This document shows positions 8,115-18,802 of a DNA stretch of 64,000 nucleotides, piece after piece. How positions within the stretch are numbered: position 1 is the first letter of the stretch; every line of letters begins with the position of its first letter. The stretch spans positions 1,984,001 to 2,048,000 of the forward strand of contig NZ_CP014137.1 of the NCBI RefSeq assembly GCF_002291445.1, given 5' to 3'. The position numbers and the translations under genes were made by a program. This DNA is from Brenneria goodwinii (GTDB lineage Bacteria > Pseudomonadota > Gammaproteobacteria > Enterobacterales > Enterobacteriaceae). The notes under the pieces are model-generated. The model did not search any database. It was not told the DNA's origin and saw nothing but the letters and a program-made list of their open reading frames with translations.

Positions 8115-8756
8115 TTACGCTTTCGCGCCGGCAACGGCCTCACGCGCCAATTCGGTGATGCGAGCATAATCACCGCTTTCCAGCGCATCATTCGGCACCA
8201 GCCAAGAACCGCCGACGCACAGTACGCTTTTCAGCGCCAGATAATCACGGTAATTTTTCGGCGAAATGCCCCCGGTCGGACAGAAACGGATCTGCGCAAA
8301 CGGTCCGGCAATCGCCTGCAGCGCTTTCACGCCGCCATTGGCTTCCGCTGGGAAGAACTTAAATTCACGCAAGCCATAATCCATACCCAGCATCAGTTCA
8401 GATACGGTGCTGATCCCCGGAATTAACGGAATACGGCCCGCGGTCGCCGCCTTCAGCAAAGGCTCGGTCAGCCCTGGGCTGATGGCGAATTGCGCGCCGG
8501 CTTCAGTCACTTCGGACAGTTGCTGAGGATTGGTTACCGTACCGGCGCCGACAATCGCCTCAGGAACCTCCTTAGCGATGGCCCGGATGGCGTCTACGGC
8601 GCAGTCGGTACGCAGCGTCAGCTCCAGAACGCGAACGCCCCCTGCGACCAGGGCTTTTGCCATCGGCACCGCATGCTCCAGTTTGTTGACCACAATAACA
8701 GGAACAACAGGCCCCGCCGTCAAAATTTGTTCTGCGCTCGTTTCCCAGTTTTTCAT
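8115..8756 (-). CDS. eda: KDPG/KHG aldolase
   Basis: The 213-residue class I aldolase splits 2-keto-3-deoxy-6-phosphogluconate into pyruvate and glyceraldehyde 3-phosphate, closing the Entner-Doudoroff pathway and serving hexuronate breakdown. The Schiff-base lysine lies in FKFFPAE at about residue 133, and the catalytic glutamate lies in VLELTLRT. The length equals the E. coli enzyme. The ATG at 8756 is preferred over a TTG one codon earlier, and GGAG lies about 10 bases upstream. edd, usually just upstream, is absent; zwf lies 160 bases away in the same direction. That matters for pectin users, since KDPG is also the product of galacturonate breakdown. Confidence 0.96.
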   Translation of the reverse strand: MKNWETSAEQILTAGPVVPVIVVNKLEHAVPMAKALVAGGVRVLELTLRTDCAVDAIRAIAKEVPEAIVGAGTVTNPQQLSEVTEAGAQFAISPGLTEPLLKAATAGRIPLIPGISTVSELMLGMDYGLREFKFFPAEANGGVKALQAIAGPFAQIRFCPTGGISPKNYRDYLALKSVLCVGGSWLVPNDALESGDYARITELAREAVAGAKA

Positions 8757-8916
8757 CAAAAATTATCTCCAGTCATGCCGTTGGGCAATCATTAATCATA
8801 TAGCGCGCCCCTGCCACAGGGATCTGCATGAATTACAGATGTCCGACCGCACCGTTAGCCATACATTAAAACTGCATTTACCGAATGCGTTATGACCTTC
8901 GTCAACCACGCAAAGG

Positions 8917-10392
8917 CTACTCAAATTCATTCCAGGAACGACCGTCGCGAGTAATCATCGCAACCGACGCCACGGGCCCCCAGCTTCCCGCCTGATAAGG
9001 CTTCGGCGCCTCGTTATCCATTGACCAGGCATCCATAATCGAATCGACCCACTTCCAGGCTTCTTCCACTTCGTCCCGGCGAACGAACAGCGCCTGAATG
9101 CCGCGCATGGTTTCCAACAGCAGACGCTCATAGGCATCGGCCAGGTGTTGCTGGTTAAACGTCTCGGAGAAGCTCAGGTCCAGCTTAACCGTTTGCAAAC
9201 GGTGCTTATGCTCCAAACCGGGGATTTTATTCAGGATCTGAATTTCAATCCCTTCATCCGGCTGCAGGCGAATAATCAGCTTGTTCTGCGGCAACTGCTG
9301 ATAGGAATCACGGAACAGATTCAGCGCGGGATTTTTAAAATAGACCACGACTTCGGAGCATTTTGTCGGCAGGCGCTTACCGGTGCGCAAATAAAACGGC
9401 ACGCCAGACCAGCGCCAGTCATCAATATCAACGCGAATGGCGACGAAGGTTTCCGTGGCGCTGGTCTTGTTGGCGCCCTCTTCTTCCAGATAACCGGGTA
9501 CCTTATGGCCCTGAACAAAACCAGAGGTGTACTGACCGCGCACCGTAGTTTCATGCACGTTGTTGCGATCGATGCGGCGTAATGAACGCAGGACTTTCAC
9601 CTTTTCATCACGGATACGGTCGGTGGTCAGGTCAGAAGGCGGAGACATGGCGATCATGGTCAAAATCTGCAGCAGGTGGTTTTGGATCATGTCGCGCATC
9701 TGGCCCGCTTTATCGAAATAGCCCCAGCGCCCTTCGATACCCACCTCTTCAGCAACCGTGATCTGTACGTGATCGATAGTTCGATTATCCCAGTTAGCGG
9801 AAAACAGCGAGTTGGCGAAACGCAGCGCCAACAGATTCAGCACCGTTTCCTTGCCCAAGTAGTGGTCAATGCGATAAACCTGACACTCCTTGAAATACTC
9901 GGCCACCTGATCGTTAATGACGCACGAAGAGTCCAGATCCGTTCCTAACGGTTTTTCCATTACCACGCGAGACGGCTCTTTGTTCAACCCCGCGGTACCC
10001 AGCCCGCGGCAAATCGCCCCAAAGGTACTGGGCGGCATGGCAAAATAGTTAATAGTGGTGCGGTTTTCCTGGTCGAGCATTTTGCCCAACTTGCTAAAAC
10101 CCTGCGTATCTTCAACATCAAGATTGCAGAAATCCAACCGTTTGCTTAACGTGTCCCACAACGCCTCATCAATCGGCTCTTTCATAAAGGTATCAAGCGC
10201 ATCGCGAATTACCCGGGTATATTCTGCTTTATCCCAGTCGGCCCGCCCTACGCCAATGATCCGAGTTTCCGGATGGATATGACCTGCTTTTTCCAGTTGA
10301 TACAGTGAAGGCAGCAATTTACGACGCGCCAAATCACCTTTCGCGCCGAAAATAACCAGGTCGCATGCCTGGGCTGTTGAAGTTACCGCCAT
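8917..10392 (-). CDS. zwf: Glucose-6-phosphate 1-dehydrogenase
   Basis: This 491-residue NADP-linked enzyme commits glucose 6-phosphate to the oxidative pentose phosphate and Entner-Doudoroff routes. It shows the nucleotide-fold motif ([11 protein letters not shown]) at the N-terminus and the family signature RIDHYLGKE around the catalytic histidine. The length equals E. coli Zwf with the start at 10392 ([11 protein letters not shown]), which an AGGAG site precedes. A longer frame upstream is spurious. zwf diverges from hexR, and a palindromic HexR-type operator lies 25 bases before the start codon. Confidence 0.97.
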   Translation of the reverse strand: MAVTSTAQACDLVIFGAKGDLARRKLLPSLYQLEKAGHIHPETRIIGVGRADWDKAEYTRVIRDALDTFMKEPIDEALWDTLSKRLDFCNLDVEDTQGFSKLGKMLDQENRTTINYFAMPPSTFGAICRGLGTAGLNKEPSRVVMEKPLGTDLDSSCVINDQVAEYFKECQVYRIDHYLGKETVLNLLALRFANSLFSANWDNRTIDHVQITVAEEVGIEGRWGYFDKAGQMRDMIQNHLLQILTMIAMSPPSDLTTDRIRDEKVKVLRSLRRIDRNNVHETTVRGQYTSGFVQGHKVPGYLEEEGANKTSATETFVAIRVDIDDWRWSGVPFYLRTGKRLPTKCSEVVVYFKNPALNLFRDSYQQLPQNKLIIRLQPDEGIEIQILNKIPGLEHKHRLQTVKLDLSFSETFNQQHLADAYERLLLETMRGIQALFVRRDEVEEAWKWVDSIMDAWSMDNEAPKPYQAGSWGPVASVAMITRDGRSWNEFE

Positions 10393-10416
10393 GTTCATCT
10401 CCTCGTTGCGGGATTC

Positions 10417-10431
10417 TGTAATTTTATTACA
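10417..10431. promoter_or_regulatory. HexR operator in front of zwf
   Basis: tgtaattttattaca is a perfect 15-bp palindrome with a 3-base centre and fits the HexR consensus tgta(a/g)t-n3-a(c/t)taca reported in gamma-proteobacteria. Its place 25 bp upstream of the zwf start would block transcription or early elongation. The regulator gene lies next door in the opposite direction. Confidence 0.8.
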
Positions 10432-10758
10432 TTCATAATGTACTCTTTTTGACGTCAGCCAGTAAACCCATCCATTGCCCCAAATTCTTTGGATGTTTTG
10501 CTGGAAAGCACAAAAAATCTGGCTTGTAACCATGCACAAAGCGCATGATGCATATGCCTGGAAGAGAAAAATTTCACCGTTTCTGACAGCGGATTACTTT
10601 TCTGAAAGTTAGACACATGTCATGTTCTGGCAAAAAAAGTGAGCGACTTCACTTTTTCCCCTCTGCCAACCATTACAAGGTCGTAGTATATTTTCACGAA
10701 ATCCGCATCGGTTGCCTCTTTGGTTGAAATCGGGAAAAACTTACATGGATATTTGCAT

Positions 10759-11628
10759 ATGAACATGCTGGATAAAATTCAAAGTTACCTGGAACTGCTT
10801 AGCAAATCGGAAAGAAAAGTTGCCGAAGTCATCCTGAGCGCACCGCAAACGGCCATTCATTCGAGTATCGCCACCCTGGCCAAAATGGCCGAAGTCAGTG
10901 AACCCACCGTTAATCGCTTCTGCCGGCGTCTTGAAACCAAAGGCTTTCCTGATTTCAAGCTGCATCTGGCGCAAAGCCTGGCAAACGGCACGCCTTATGT
11001 GAATCGTAACGTTGAAGAAGATGATAGCGTTGATTCCTACACCAGCAAAATCTTTGAATCCACGATGGCGGGGCTGGAGCATGTCAAATCCTGTCTTGAT
11101 ATTGCCGCCATTAACCGGGCGGTGGATTTACTTACCCAGGCGAAAAAGATCTCTTTCTTCGGTTTTGGCGCATCGGCGGCCGTAGCCCATGACGCCATGA
11201 ACAAATTCTTTCGCTTCAATATCCCGGTTGTTTACTTTGACGACATCGTCATGCAGCGCATGAGTTGCATGAATTCGACGGACGGCGACGTTGTCGTACT
11301 TATCTCTCACACCGGAAGAACGAAAAGCCTGGTTGAAATGGCGCGCCTGGCGCGCAAGAATGATGCAATAGTGATCGCGATCACTTCCGACGGCACGCCT
11401 CTTGCTCGTGAAGCCTCATTGATGCTGCGGGTGGATGTGCCTGAAGATACGGACATCTATATGCCTATGGTGTCTCGGATTGCACAACTTACGCTGATTG
11501 ACGTGCTGGCTACCGGCTTCACATTGCGACGTGGCGCAAAATTCAGAGATAACTTGAAGCGAGTCAAAGAAGCATTGCGAGAATCGCGTTTTGATAAAGA
11601 TGAACCGTTTATTAAAACCTTCAATTAG
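10759..11628 (+). CDS. hexR: HexR, RpiR-family regulator of carbon metabolism
   Basis: The 289-residue protein has an N-terminal RpiR helix-turn-helix domain (about residues 1-80, with EVSEPTVNRFCRRL) and a C-terminal SIS sugar-phosphate domain (about 125-260, with SHTGRTKSLVE). In relatives HexR represses zwf, eda and other central carbon genes and is released by KDPG. The start at 10759 (MNMLDKIQSYLE) aligns with E. coli HexR; the reading frame extends 13 codons upstream with no site. Its location between zwf and pykA is conserved, and the operator at 10417-10431 is its likely target. Confidence 0.95.
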   Translation: MNMLDKIQSYLELLSKSERKVAEVILSAPQTAIHSSIATLAKMAEVSEPTVNRFCRRLETKGFPDFKLHLAQSLANGTPYVNRNVEEDDSVDSYTSKIFESTMAGLEHVKSCLDIAAINRAVDLLTQAKKISFFGFGASAAVAHDAMNKFFRFNIPVVYFDDIVMQRMSCMNSTDGDVVVLISHTGRTKSLVEMARLARKNDAIVIAITSDGTPLAREASLMLRVDVPEDTDIYMPMVSRIAQLTLIDVLATGFTLRRGAKFRDNLKRVKEALRESRFDKDEPFIKTFN

Positions 11629-11822
11629 TTTGTTAATGCGCAAAGCGATTTGTTTTTTAGGCTGTCATCATTATTTGGCATAACAAATATGACAACACGA
11701 TACCAGGTTCAATACGGAATCCGGGTAACTTAGATGAAACAGTTTCGTTGTAAAGTTACATTTTTCATCGTTATCTGACATTAATCGACACACTACTGCT
11801 TCACAAGTCAACGGAGTTATAC

Positions 11823-13265
11823 ATGTCCAGACGGCTCAGAAGAACCAAAATCGTCACTACCCTGGGGCCAGCTACGGACCGCGACAATAATCTGGAAAAG
11901 ATTATTGCCGCAGGCGCTAACGTAGTACGCCTGAATTTTTCTCATGGCACAGCAGAAGATCATCAATTACGTGCCAATAAAGTTCGTGAAATCGCCGCCA
12001 AATTAGGCCGCCATGTCGCCATTCTTGGTGATTTACAGGGGCCCAAAATTCGAGTTTCCACCTTCAAAGAAGGTAAAATTTTTCTAAATATCGGGGATAA
12101 ATTTCTGTTGGACGCAAATTTGTCCAAAGGCGAAGGCGATAAGGAAAAAGTCGGTATTGATTACAAAGGTCTTCCCGCCGACGTCGTCCCAGGCGATATT
12201 CTGCTGCTGGATGATGGCCGCGTGCAATTGAAAGTCCTGCAAGTGGACGGCATGAAGGTTTATACCGAAGTCACTGTGGGCGGCCCGCTGTCCAACAACA
12301 AAGGGATCAACAAACTCGGCGGCGGCCTTTCTGCTGAAGCGCTGACCGAAAAAGATAAAGAAGACATCGTCACCGCCGCAAAAATCGGCGTGGATTATCT
12401 GGCGGTATCTTTTCCTCGCACCGGTGAGGATCTCAACTATGCTCGCCGTCTTGCGCGCGATGCCGGCTGTCACGCCAAAATCGTGTCCAAAGTCGAGCGC
12501 GCAGAAGCGGTTTCTTCCGATGAGGCCATGGACGACATCATCCTGGCATCCGATGTTGTGATGGTTGCCCGCGGTGATTTGGGTGTCGAAATTGGCGACC
12601 CTGAACTGGTCGGCATCCAGAAAAAGCTGATCCGCCGCGCCCGCAAGCTCAATCGTGCGGTGATCACGGCAACACAGATGATGGAATCCATGATCACAAA
12701 CCCGATGCCAACACGCGCAGAGGTTATGGATGTGGCCAACGCCGTACTGGACGGTACCGATGCCGTTATGCTCTCGGCTGAAACCGCCGCAGGACAATAT
12801 CCGGCAGAAACGGTAGAGGCAATGGCGAAAGTGTGTCTTGGCGCAGAGAAAATACCAAGCATCAATGTATCCAAACACCGCCTTGATGTGCAGTTCGATA
12901 ACATTGAGGAATCCATCGCGATGTCCGCAATGTACGCCGCCAACCACCTGAAAGGGGTAACCGCGTTGATTGCCATGACGGAGTCGGGCCGTACCGCGCT
13001 GATGATGTCGCGTATCAGCTCCGGCCTGCCTATTTTCGCCATGTCGCGCCATGAGCACACGCTCAACCTGACAGCCCTTTATCGCGGTGTCACGCCGGTG
13101 CACTTTGACAGCTATACCGACGGCGTCGCCGCAGCCAATGATGCGGTGATCCGGCTGCGCGATAAAGGTTACCTGATGTCCGGGGATTTGGTAATTGTGA
13201 CCCAGGGCGATGTCATGAGTACCGTCGGGACGACCAACACGACGCGTATCCTGCGGGTGGAATAA
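11823..13265 (+). CDS. pykA: Pyruvate kinase II
   Basis: At 480 residues it equals E. coli PykA in length and aligns throughout. It converts phosphoenolpyruvate and ADP to pyruvate and ATP in the last step of glycolysis; this isozyme is AMP-activated in E. coli. The barrel active-site segments [16 protein letters not shown] and [11 protein letters not shown] are intact, followed by the ATQMMESM helix and the C-terminal regulatory domain. A GGAG site lies about 6 bases before the ATG. A strong terminator ends the unit. Confidence 0.97.
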   Translation: MSRRLRRTKIVTTLGPATDRDNNLEKIIAAGANVVRLNFSHGTAEDHQLRANKVREIAAKLGRHVAILGDLQGPKIRVSTFKEGKIFLNIGDKFLLDANLSKGEGDKEKVGIDYKGLPADVVPGDILLLDDGRVQLKVLQVDGMKVYTEVTVGGPLSNNKGINKLGGGLSAEALTEKDKEDIVTAAKIGVDYLAVSFPRTGEDLNYARRLARDAGCHAKIVSKVERAEAVSSDEAMDDIILASDVVMVARGDLGVEIGDPELVGIQKKLIRRARKLNRAVITATQMMESMITNPMPTRAEVMDVANAVLDGTDAVMLSAETAAGQYPAETVEAMAKVCLGAEKIPSINVSKHRLDVQFDNIEESIAMSAMYAANHLKGVTALIAMTESGRTALMMSRISSGLPIFAMSRHEHTLNLTALYRGVTPVHFDSYTDGVAAANDAVIRLRDKGYLMSGDLVIVTQGDVMSTVGTTNTTRILRVE

Positions 13266-13318
13266 CCGGCTCACGCTGTTGACGTGGGTTATCCACACCG
13301 TTTATTTCACATAGTTAA

Positions 13319-13350
13319 AAAGCCGGGCGATAAATAAATCGCCCGGCTTT
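13319..13350 (+). terminator. Terminator of pykA
   Basis: A 13-bp perfect stem (aaagccgggcgat with atcgcccggcttt) around a 6-base loop lies about 50 bases past the stop. Confidence 0.8.
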
Positions 13351-13374
13351 AGGTTGATGACAAACCTTCCCAAA

Positions 13375-13401
13375 CCCGTCATTCCCACGAAGACGGGAAT
13401 C
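13375..13401. repeat. Dispersed palindromic repeat, copy 1
   Basis: The core gtcattcccacgaagacggg is one of four short palindromes in the window built on gtcat(t/c)ccccgc...gcgggga(t/a)tc. It lies between the convergent pykA and lpxM genes. Confidence 0.6.
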
Positions 13402-13439
13402 AGTCAATGGCTGTTTACGGTTTCAGCGCGGCTGGGAAA

Positions 13440-14411
13440 TTAATCGCGGTAAAGATCATCCCGGCAGTAGGGCTCGATCTCTCCCGGTTTACGGGTTTTC
13501 AACAGCTTCAGGATCCAGGTGTACTGCTCCGGGTTCGGCCTGACCAGAACTTCAACTTCCTCATTCATTCGGCGCGCGATGTATTGGTCGTCAGCGTCGG
13601 TCAAGTCGTCCATTGGCGGCCGGATAAAAACATCAAGGCAGCAGGTTTTCGCGTTATACACCGGAAACAGCGGAACGATTTCGGCGCGGCAGACTTTCAT
13701 CAGACGGCCAATGGCCGGTAATGTCGCTTTATAGGTGGCAAAAAAATCGACAAACTCGCTGTGCTCGGCCCCGTGATCCTGATCGGGAAGATAATATCCC
13801 CAGCACCCCTGCCGTACTGAACTGATAAACGGTTTGATGCCGTCATTGCGCGCGTGAATACGCCCGCCGAAACGGCGGCGCAACGTATTCCACCAAAAAT
13901 CCACCAGTTCGTTTTTCTGGTTATGGAACATTGCCGCCATGCGCTGCCCGCGCGAGGTCATCAGCATAGCGGGAATATCAACAGCCCAGCCATGCGGCAC
14001 CAGAAAAATCACATTCCGGCCCTGCTCCTTTAATTTATTCAGTATCTCTTCGCCATGCCAGCAGACGTGCTTCTCAACCTTCCGGGGGTCGCGAATGCCC
14101 ACATCCACCATCATTACCATCGCCTGCGGCGCCGTAGCGAACATATTGTCGATAATAGTTTCACGCTGCTCCTCGGTTAGCTCAGGCATACAATACAGCA
14201 GGTTGATACGCGCGCGCCGGCGGGCGCCCTTGGCGAAGCGACCAACCAGGCGGCCCAATCCTCCTAGAACCGGATTTCTCAAACGGGCGGGAATGTACGC
14301 GGCAATGGCTATCGCTCCGATGCCCAGCCAGGTTCCCCAGTATTGAGGGTGATAAAAGGCTCGCTTGAACTGAGGAACAAACTCAGCGCTCGTTTTTTTC
14401 TCTTTTTCCAT
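13440..14411 (-). CDS. lpxM: Lipid A myristoyltransferase LpxM
   Basis: The 323-residue inner-membrane enzyme adds the last secondary acyl chain (myristate) to Kdo2-lipid A. One N-terminal membrane anchor (residues about 20-40) is followed by the HX4D catalytic motif HGWAVD. The conserved RRRFGG, ARNDGIKPF and LPDQDHG segments identify LpxM rather than LpxL or LpxP. The length matches E. coli. The start at 14411 (MEKEKKTSAEFVP) was chosen by alignment, with a GGAAGAG site upstream; the long N-terminal extension of the frame is not real. Confidence 0.95.
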   Translation of the reverse strand: MEKEKKTSAEFVPQFKRAFYHPQYWGTWLGIGAIAIAAYIPARLRNPVLGGLGRLVGRFAKGARRRARINLLYCMPELTEEQRETIIDNMFATAPQAMVMMVDVGIRDPRKVEKHVCWHGEEILNKLKEQGRNVIFLVPHGWAVDIPAMLMTSRGQRMAAMFHNQKNELVDFWWNTLRRRFGGRIHARNDGIKPFISSVRQGCWGYYLPDQDHGAEHSEFVDFFATYKATLPAIGRLMKVCRAEIVPLFPVYNAKTCCLDVFIRPPMDDLTDADDQYIARRMNEEVEVLVRPNPEQYTWILKLLKTRKPGEIEPYCRDDLYRD

Positions 14412-14608
14412 CATCAACTCTTCCAATAAACCGAAAGCAAAAACATCAAAAATCGATACCCCAAAATTTATAGCGCTCTGCCTATCCCCCCGCCACATTT
14501 CCCGACGAGCGGGAAAGCAACGACCGGGAGAGCGAAGCCAGAAAAAGGCCGATGTCGAGACTAACACACCTGCAGCCGGAAAAAGATGAAAGGTCCATAA
14601 ATGAAAAC

Positions 14609-14628
14609 GCCGGCAGCAAGCTACCGGC
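14609..14628 (-). terminator. Terminator of mepM
   Basis: The minus strand folds gccggtagc with gctgccggc, with one internal mismatch and a 2-base loop, followed by ttttc. It lies 20 bases past the mepM stop. Confidence 0.6.
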
Positions 14629-14648
14629 TAATAATCATCCATCAGCAA

Positions 14649-15971
14649 CTAATCAAACTGGAGCTGGGGTACAACGTCTTTCACCTTCGCCAGATAATCG
14701 CGGCGTTCTTTGCCACTCAACCCTTCGGAGCGAGGCAACTGAGCCGTTAATGGATTAACTGCCTGCTGGTTTATCCAGAACTCATAGTGCAGATGCGGGC
14801 CGGTGGAACGCCCGGTGTTTCCGGACAAACCGATGCGATCGCCGCGCTTAACCTTTTGACCGGGTTTCACCAGAATACGATTCAAGTGCATATAGCGAGT
14901 GGTGTACTGTCTGCCATGGCGTATCGCGACGTAGTTGCCAGCCGCGCCGCTGCGCTTGGCGATAACCACTTCCCCATCGCCGACAGCCAGCACCGGCGAA
15001 CCGACCGGCATGGCAAAATCGACGCCTTTATGCGGTGCGACGCGGCCGGTAACAGGGTTAATACGACGTGGATTAAAATTAGAAGAAATGCGGAACTGTT
15101 TAATGGTGGGGAAACGCATAAATCCGCGGGCTAAGCCAGAACCTTCCTTATCGTAGAATTTCCCATCGTCAGCGCGGATAGCATAGTAATCTTTTCCACC
15201 GCTATTCAGGCGCACCCCCAGCAATTCACTCTGCTCGCTACGGCCATCCAGCATTTCACGCGACATCAGCACGGCGAAAGTATCATCTTTGCGCAGTTTG
15301 CGGAAATCCAATTGCCATTGCAACGCTTTGACCACCGCGCCGATCTCACTGTGCGTTAAACCGGCATTTTTAGCGCTATTAACGAAACTCCCATTTAACC
15401 GCCCGGTCAGTACGCTATTACGCCATTCCCCTTTCAGGGTTTCGACCCGCTCTTTAAAAGCAGCGCCGATACGTTCATAAACTCGGGTTTCGCGGCGGGA
15501 CATCTGCCAGGTCAAACTCTGTAAATCACCATTTTCCCCGATTACCCACGATATCTGCTGACCGATTTTAAGATTACGCAGCGCCGGATTGCCTTCGGCA
15601 AGCAGAGCGACATCGGCCATATCAATGCCATACTGGGTAAGAATGCTACCTAACGTATCGCCGCTTGAAACGACATATTCATGCACCGCGCCATCTTCGT
15701 CGGTTTTATCGTCCAGTTCATCCTGCGGAATGTCATCGTCAGGCGTCGGTTGATCGATAGGTTCGCTGGCTTCCGGCGTAAGCGTGCGTAACTGGTTGGC
15801 TTCCAGTTCGACGTCCTTCACGATCACGGGAGCATCACTAACGGGGGGATAAACAAAAGGCCGCCAAACTGCAACGGCCAATGTCATAACGGTAAGGGAC
15901 CCCAGCATCACGCGGTGGGGTCTTGGCAGGTTGTTATACGCCAGAGCGATAGTTCGGACTATCTGCTGCAC
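14649..15971 (-). CDS. mepM: Murein DD-endopeptidase MepM
   Basis: This 440-residue envelope zinc peptidase cuts D-Ala-mDAP crosslinks so that new glycan strands can be inserted. An N-terminal membrane anchor (residues about 20-40) leads to a LysM/OapA-like module (VHEYVVSSGDTLGSIL) and a C-terminal M23 domain. The zinc ligands show in HKGVDF and HLHYEFW. It matches E. coli MepM (YebA) in length and order. It is read in the same direction as znuA, only 12 bases downstream of the znuA stop, so the two may share a transcript. Confidence 0.95.
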   Translation of the reverse strand: MQQIVRTIALAYNNLPRPHRVMLGSLTVMTLAVAVWRPFVYPPVSDAPVIVKDVELEANQLRTLTPEASEPIDQPTPDDDIPQDELDDKTDEDGAVHEYVVSSGDTLGSILTQYGIDMADVALLAEGNPALRNLKIGQQISWVIGENGDLQSLTWQMSRRETRVYERIGAAFKERVETLKGEWRNSVLTGRLNGSFVNSAKNAGLTHSEIGAVVKALQWQLDFRKLRKDDTFAVLMSREMLDGRSEQSELLGVRLNSGGKDYYAIRADDGKFYDKEGSGLARGFMRFPTIKQFRISSNFNPRRINPVTGRVAPHKGVDFAMPVGSPVLAVGDGEVVIAKRSGAAGNYVAIRHGRQYTTRYMHLNRILVKPGQKVKRGDRIGLSGNTGRSTGPHLHYEFWINQQAVNPLTAQLPRSEGLSGKERRDYLAKVKDVVPQLQFD

Positions 15972-15983
15972 TTATTCGTATCC

Positions 15984-17027
15984 TCATGATTTTTCCTCCA
16001 GGCAGCTCAGATACTGGCCGGACAGTTGTGACAGGAAATTCACATAACTGTCTTTACCCAGTGCGATATCGCTTCCCAATGGATCCAGCACGCCTAAGCG
16101 CACGACAGTTCCCTTGGCGACAGCATTAATAACGGCTGGCCTGAATTGTGGTTCAGCAAAAACGCATACGGCTTTGTGCTCAACCAACTGTGTTCGAATC
16201 TGATGTAAGCGCTGTGCTCCGGGTTGAATCGCCGGGTTAATCGTAAAGTAGCCTAATGGACTTAAACCATAGCGTTGCTCAAAGTAGCCATAGGCATCAT
16301 GAAACACGAAATAACCCTTATCCCGCACAGGCGCTAGCATGTTAGCAATTTTTTTGTCTGTCTGCGCGATTTTATCTGTGAAATAAAGCAGATTCGCGTC
16401 TAGTTTGTCCTTATTTTGAGGCATAAGTTCCAATAATTTTGCATGAATAGCAATTGCAGCCTGTTTTGACATCTCCGGAGAGAGCCAAATGTGCATATTG
16501 TACTCGCCGTGATGGTGTCCATCGCCCTCTTCCGCTGGTTCTGCAGCGGCGCCATGGCTATGCTCATCCGTATGTTGGCCATCATGATGATGTTCGTTAT
16601 CGTGGGAATCATTATGATGCTCATCATGATCGTTATCGTCATGATCGTGATGATCCTTAGCTTCTTTTATCAATTCCGCCTTTATTGCCGGTAATTCTGC
16701 TAACGTGATTTGTTTTGCCGGTGCAATCTGCGACAATGGCTTCCCTAAAAAGGCTTCCATTTCCGGCCCTACCCAAATGACCAGTTCGGCAGACTGTAAA
16801 CGCTGGACATCGGACGGACGCAAGGCATAATCATGGGGCGAAGCCCCGCTGGGTAATAGCACTTCCGTTGGCGTGATCCCTTCCGTTATCGCGGAGGCGA
16901 TGAACCCCAGAGGACGGATAGATGTCACGACGTCGGCGGCGGCGTTAATTGACGCACCGGAAGCCATCAGTGCGCTGGTAACAAACACACTTTTTAACCA
17001 TTTTTTTTGCTGAATATGCTTCTGCAT
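15984..17027 (-). CDS. znuA: Zinc ABC transporter substrate-binding protein ZnuA
   Basis: The 347-residue periplasmic protein captures zinc for ZnuBC. A signal peptide covers about residues 1-31. Metal-site histidines lie in ASPHDY (His65), NMHIW (His179) and FHDAYGYFE. Between residues 126 and 173 lies a loop with 16 histidines plus many aspartates and glutamates, longer than the E. coli loop. Such loops are thought to bind extra zinc and pass it to the main site. znuA is divergent from znuCB, and the 75-bp spacer holds a Zur palindrome that can control both. Confidence 0.96.
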   Translation of the reverse strand: MQKHIQQKKWLKSVFVTSALMASGASINAAADVVTSIRPLGFIASAITEGITPTEVLLPSGASPHDYALRPSDVQRLQSAELVIWVGPEMEAFLGKPLSQIAPAKQITLAELPAIKAELIKEAKDHHDHDDNDHDEHHNDSHDNEHHHDGQHTDEHSHGAAAEPAEEGDGHHHGEYNMHIWLSPEMSKQAAIAIHAKLLELMPQNKDKLDANLLYFTDKIAQTDKKIANMLAPVRDKGYFVFHDAYGYFEQRYGLSPLGYFTINPAIQPGAQRLHQIRTQLVEHKAVCVFAEPQFRPAVINAVAKGTVVRLGVLDPLGSDIALGKDSYVNFLSQLSGQYLSCLEEKS

Positions 17028-17056
17028 CGCATGTTATCCCATCGATTTTAATGTGT

Positions 17057-17079
17057 AGTTTGTTATATTATAACATTAC
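17057..17079. promoter_or_regulatory. Zur operator shared by znuA and znuCB
   Basis: The core tgttatattataaca (17061-17075) is a perfect palindrome and matches the Zur consensus tgttatantataaca. It sits in the middle of the divergent spacer, so one site can shut both transcripts when zinc is plentiful. Confidence 0.88.
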
Positions 17080-17102
17080 AGAATCTCTGCAAATCGAATT
17101 CT

Positions 17103-17861
17103 ATGTCCACATTGGTATCACTTAATAATATTTCAGTATCATTCGGCAGCAGAAAGGTGCTATCGGATGTCTCGTTAACGTTACAGGCAGGACGTATTCT
17201 TACGCTTCTTGGACCTAATGGCGCGGGTAAGTCAACGCTGGTGCGCGTCGTCCTGGGCCTGCTGCCGCCCAGTTCCGGCGCGCTGCAAAAAACGCCGGGG
17301 TTACGTATAGGCTACGTCCCGCAGAAGCTGCATCTGGATGCCACGCTGCCGTTAACCGTCAGCCGTTTTATGCGCCTGCGTCCCGGCGTTAAACAACAGG
17401 ATATTCTCCCCGCGCTGAAGCGCGTTCAAGCCGCGCATCTACTGCAACAGCCAATGCAGAAACTGTCCGGCGGCGAAAATCAACGCGTTCTTCTGGCCCG
17501 GGCGTTGTTGAACCATCCACAGTTGCTGGTATTGGATGAACCGACACAAGGCGTGGACGTCAACGGCCAGCTCGCGCTTTATGATCTCATCAACCAGCTC
17601 CGTCAGGAGTTTAATTGCGGCGTATTGATGGTTTCCCACGATCTTCACCTGGTGATGGCGAAAACCGATGAAGTGTTGTGTCTCAATCAGCATGTCTGCT
17701 GTTCAGGAACGCCCGAAGTGGTCTCCCTGCACCCCGAATTCTTAGCCATGTTCGGCCATCGCGGCGCCGAACAGTTGGCGGTCTATCGCCATCATCATAA
17801 TCATCGTCACGATTTAAACGGACGTATCATTCTGAAAAGACAAGGTGGAAACGACGCATGA
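17103..17861 (+). CDS. znuC: Zinc ABC transporter ATPase ZnuC
   Basis: The 252-residue ATPase powers zinc import through ZnuB. Walker A is GPNGAGKST (residues 37-45), the signature is LSGGE (121-125) and Walker B is LLVLDEP (141-147), followed by the switch region MVSHD. A histidine-rich tail ([10 protein letters not shown], around residue 230) could bind zinc and is typical of this family. Its last four bases overlap the znuB start (ATGA), indicating translational coupling. Confidence 0.96.
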   Translation: MSTLVSLNNISVSFGSRKVLSDVSLTLQAGRILTLLGPNGAGKSTLVRVVLGLLPPSSGALQKTPGLRIGYVPQKLHLDATLPLTVSRFMRLRPGVKQQDILPALKRVQAAHLLQQPMQKLSGGENQRVLLARALLNHPQLLVLDEPTQGVDVNGQLALYDLINQLRQEFNCGVLMVSHDLHLVMAKTDEVLCLNQHVCCSGTPEVVSLHPEFLAMFGHRGAEQLAVYRHHHNHRHDLNGRIILKRQGGNDA

Positions 17862-18643
17862 TTGAGCTTTTGTTTCCCGGCTGGCTGGCAGGGATTTTTT
17901 TGGCGATTGCCGCAGGCCCGCTGGGGTCGTTTGTTGTTTGGCGACGAATGTCCTACTTCGGAGATACGCTGGCGCATGCGTCTTTGCTGGGGGTCGCTTT
18001 CGGCCTATTGCTGGACATCAATCTTTTTGGCGCCGTCATTGCCGTTACGCTGCTGCTGGCGCTAGGACTTGTCTGGCTGGAGCGGCGGCCTTATCTGGCG
18101 ATTGATACCCTGCTGGGGATCATGGCGCATAGCGCGCTATCGCTTGGATTGGTCGTGGTAAGTTTAATGGATAACGTTCGTGTGGATTTAATGGCTTATC
18201 TGTTCGGTGATTTGCTTTCCGTCACCACAGACGATCTATGGATTATCGGCAGTGGCGTCGCAGTGGTGGTCGCGGTGCTGAGCTGGCAGTGGCGAGCGTT
18301 ATTATCCATGACGATCAGTCCTGAACTGGCGCATGTTGACGGCGTGAACTTACAGCGTAGCAAACTGCTCCTGATGTTGATCACCGCGCTGACAATTGGT
18401 ATCTCCATGAAGTTTGTCGGGGCGCTCATCATCACCTCGTTATTGATTATTCCCGCCGCCAGCGCCCGCCGTTTTGCCCGCACGCCGGAACAGATGGCCG
18501 GCATTGCGATAGGGGTTGGAATGATTGCCATTACCGGCGGCCTGGCCTTTTCCGCCAGTTACAACACACCGGCCGGACCGTCCGTTGTGCTCTGTGCGTC
18601 GCTGCTGTTTATCGCCAGTTTAATCAGGAAACAGCCCGCGTAG
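17858..18643 (+). CDS. znuB: Zinc ABC transporter permease ZnuB
   Basis: The 261-residue integral membrane protein forms the zinc channel. Several long hydrophobic segments are visible, with the family region [17 protein letters not shown] near residue 28 and the coupling segment around [18 protein letters not shown]. It overlaps znuC by four bases and completes the znuCB operon. A palindromic repeat follows in the spacer to ruvB. Confidence 0.95.
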   Translation: MIELLFPGWLAGIFLAIAAGPLGSFVVWRRMSYFGDTLAHASLLGVAFGLLLDINLFGAVIAVTLLLALGLVWLERRPYLAIDTLLGIMAHSALSLGLVVVSLMDNVRVDLMAYLFGDLLSVTTDDLWIIGSGVAVVVAVLSWQWRALLSMTISPELAHVDGVNLQRSKLLLMLITALTIGISMKFVGALIITSLLIIPAASARRFARTPEQMAGIAIGVGMIAITGGLAFSASYNTPAGPSVVLCASLLFIASLIRKQPA

Positions 18644-18680
18644 AGCAGGCTGAGACCGCTGAGCGAACAAGCTCATCCTG

Positions 18681-18742
18681 ATCATCCCCGCGTAGGCGGG
18701 GATCTGCTTTCAGGGAGTGCATTGATAGCAGGAATAACGGGG
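18681..18742. repeat. Dispersed palindromic repeat, copy 2
   Basis: Core atcatccccgcgtaggcggggatc is followed about 35 bases later by caggaataacgggg. The same tail follows copy 4 (59274-59354). It lies between the convergent znuB and ruvB ends. Confidence 0.6.
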
Positions 18743-18802
18743 TTAGACTCGCAACGACGAAGGCTTCTTTGCCAACGCGCTGAACCCGCGTGGTGCAGAG
18801 GA

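Noticed and set aside
11741..11757. Second HexR operator upstream of pykA (ttgtaaagttacatt)
   Set aside because: The half-sites are too close together for the 15-bp HexR pattern; similarity is limited to tgtaa and ttaca.
12084..13298. 404-residue minus-strand ORF antisense to pykA
   Set aside because: It lies almost wholly inside the conserved pykA gene; composition (many His, Arg, Gln) is that of a shadow frame.
18681..18742. Possible CRISPR repeat, since the core resembles short GC palindromes
   Set aside because: There is a single unit here, with no regular spacers; the other copies lie kilobases away. It fits a dispersed intergenic repeat.
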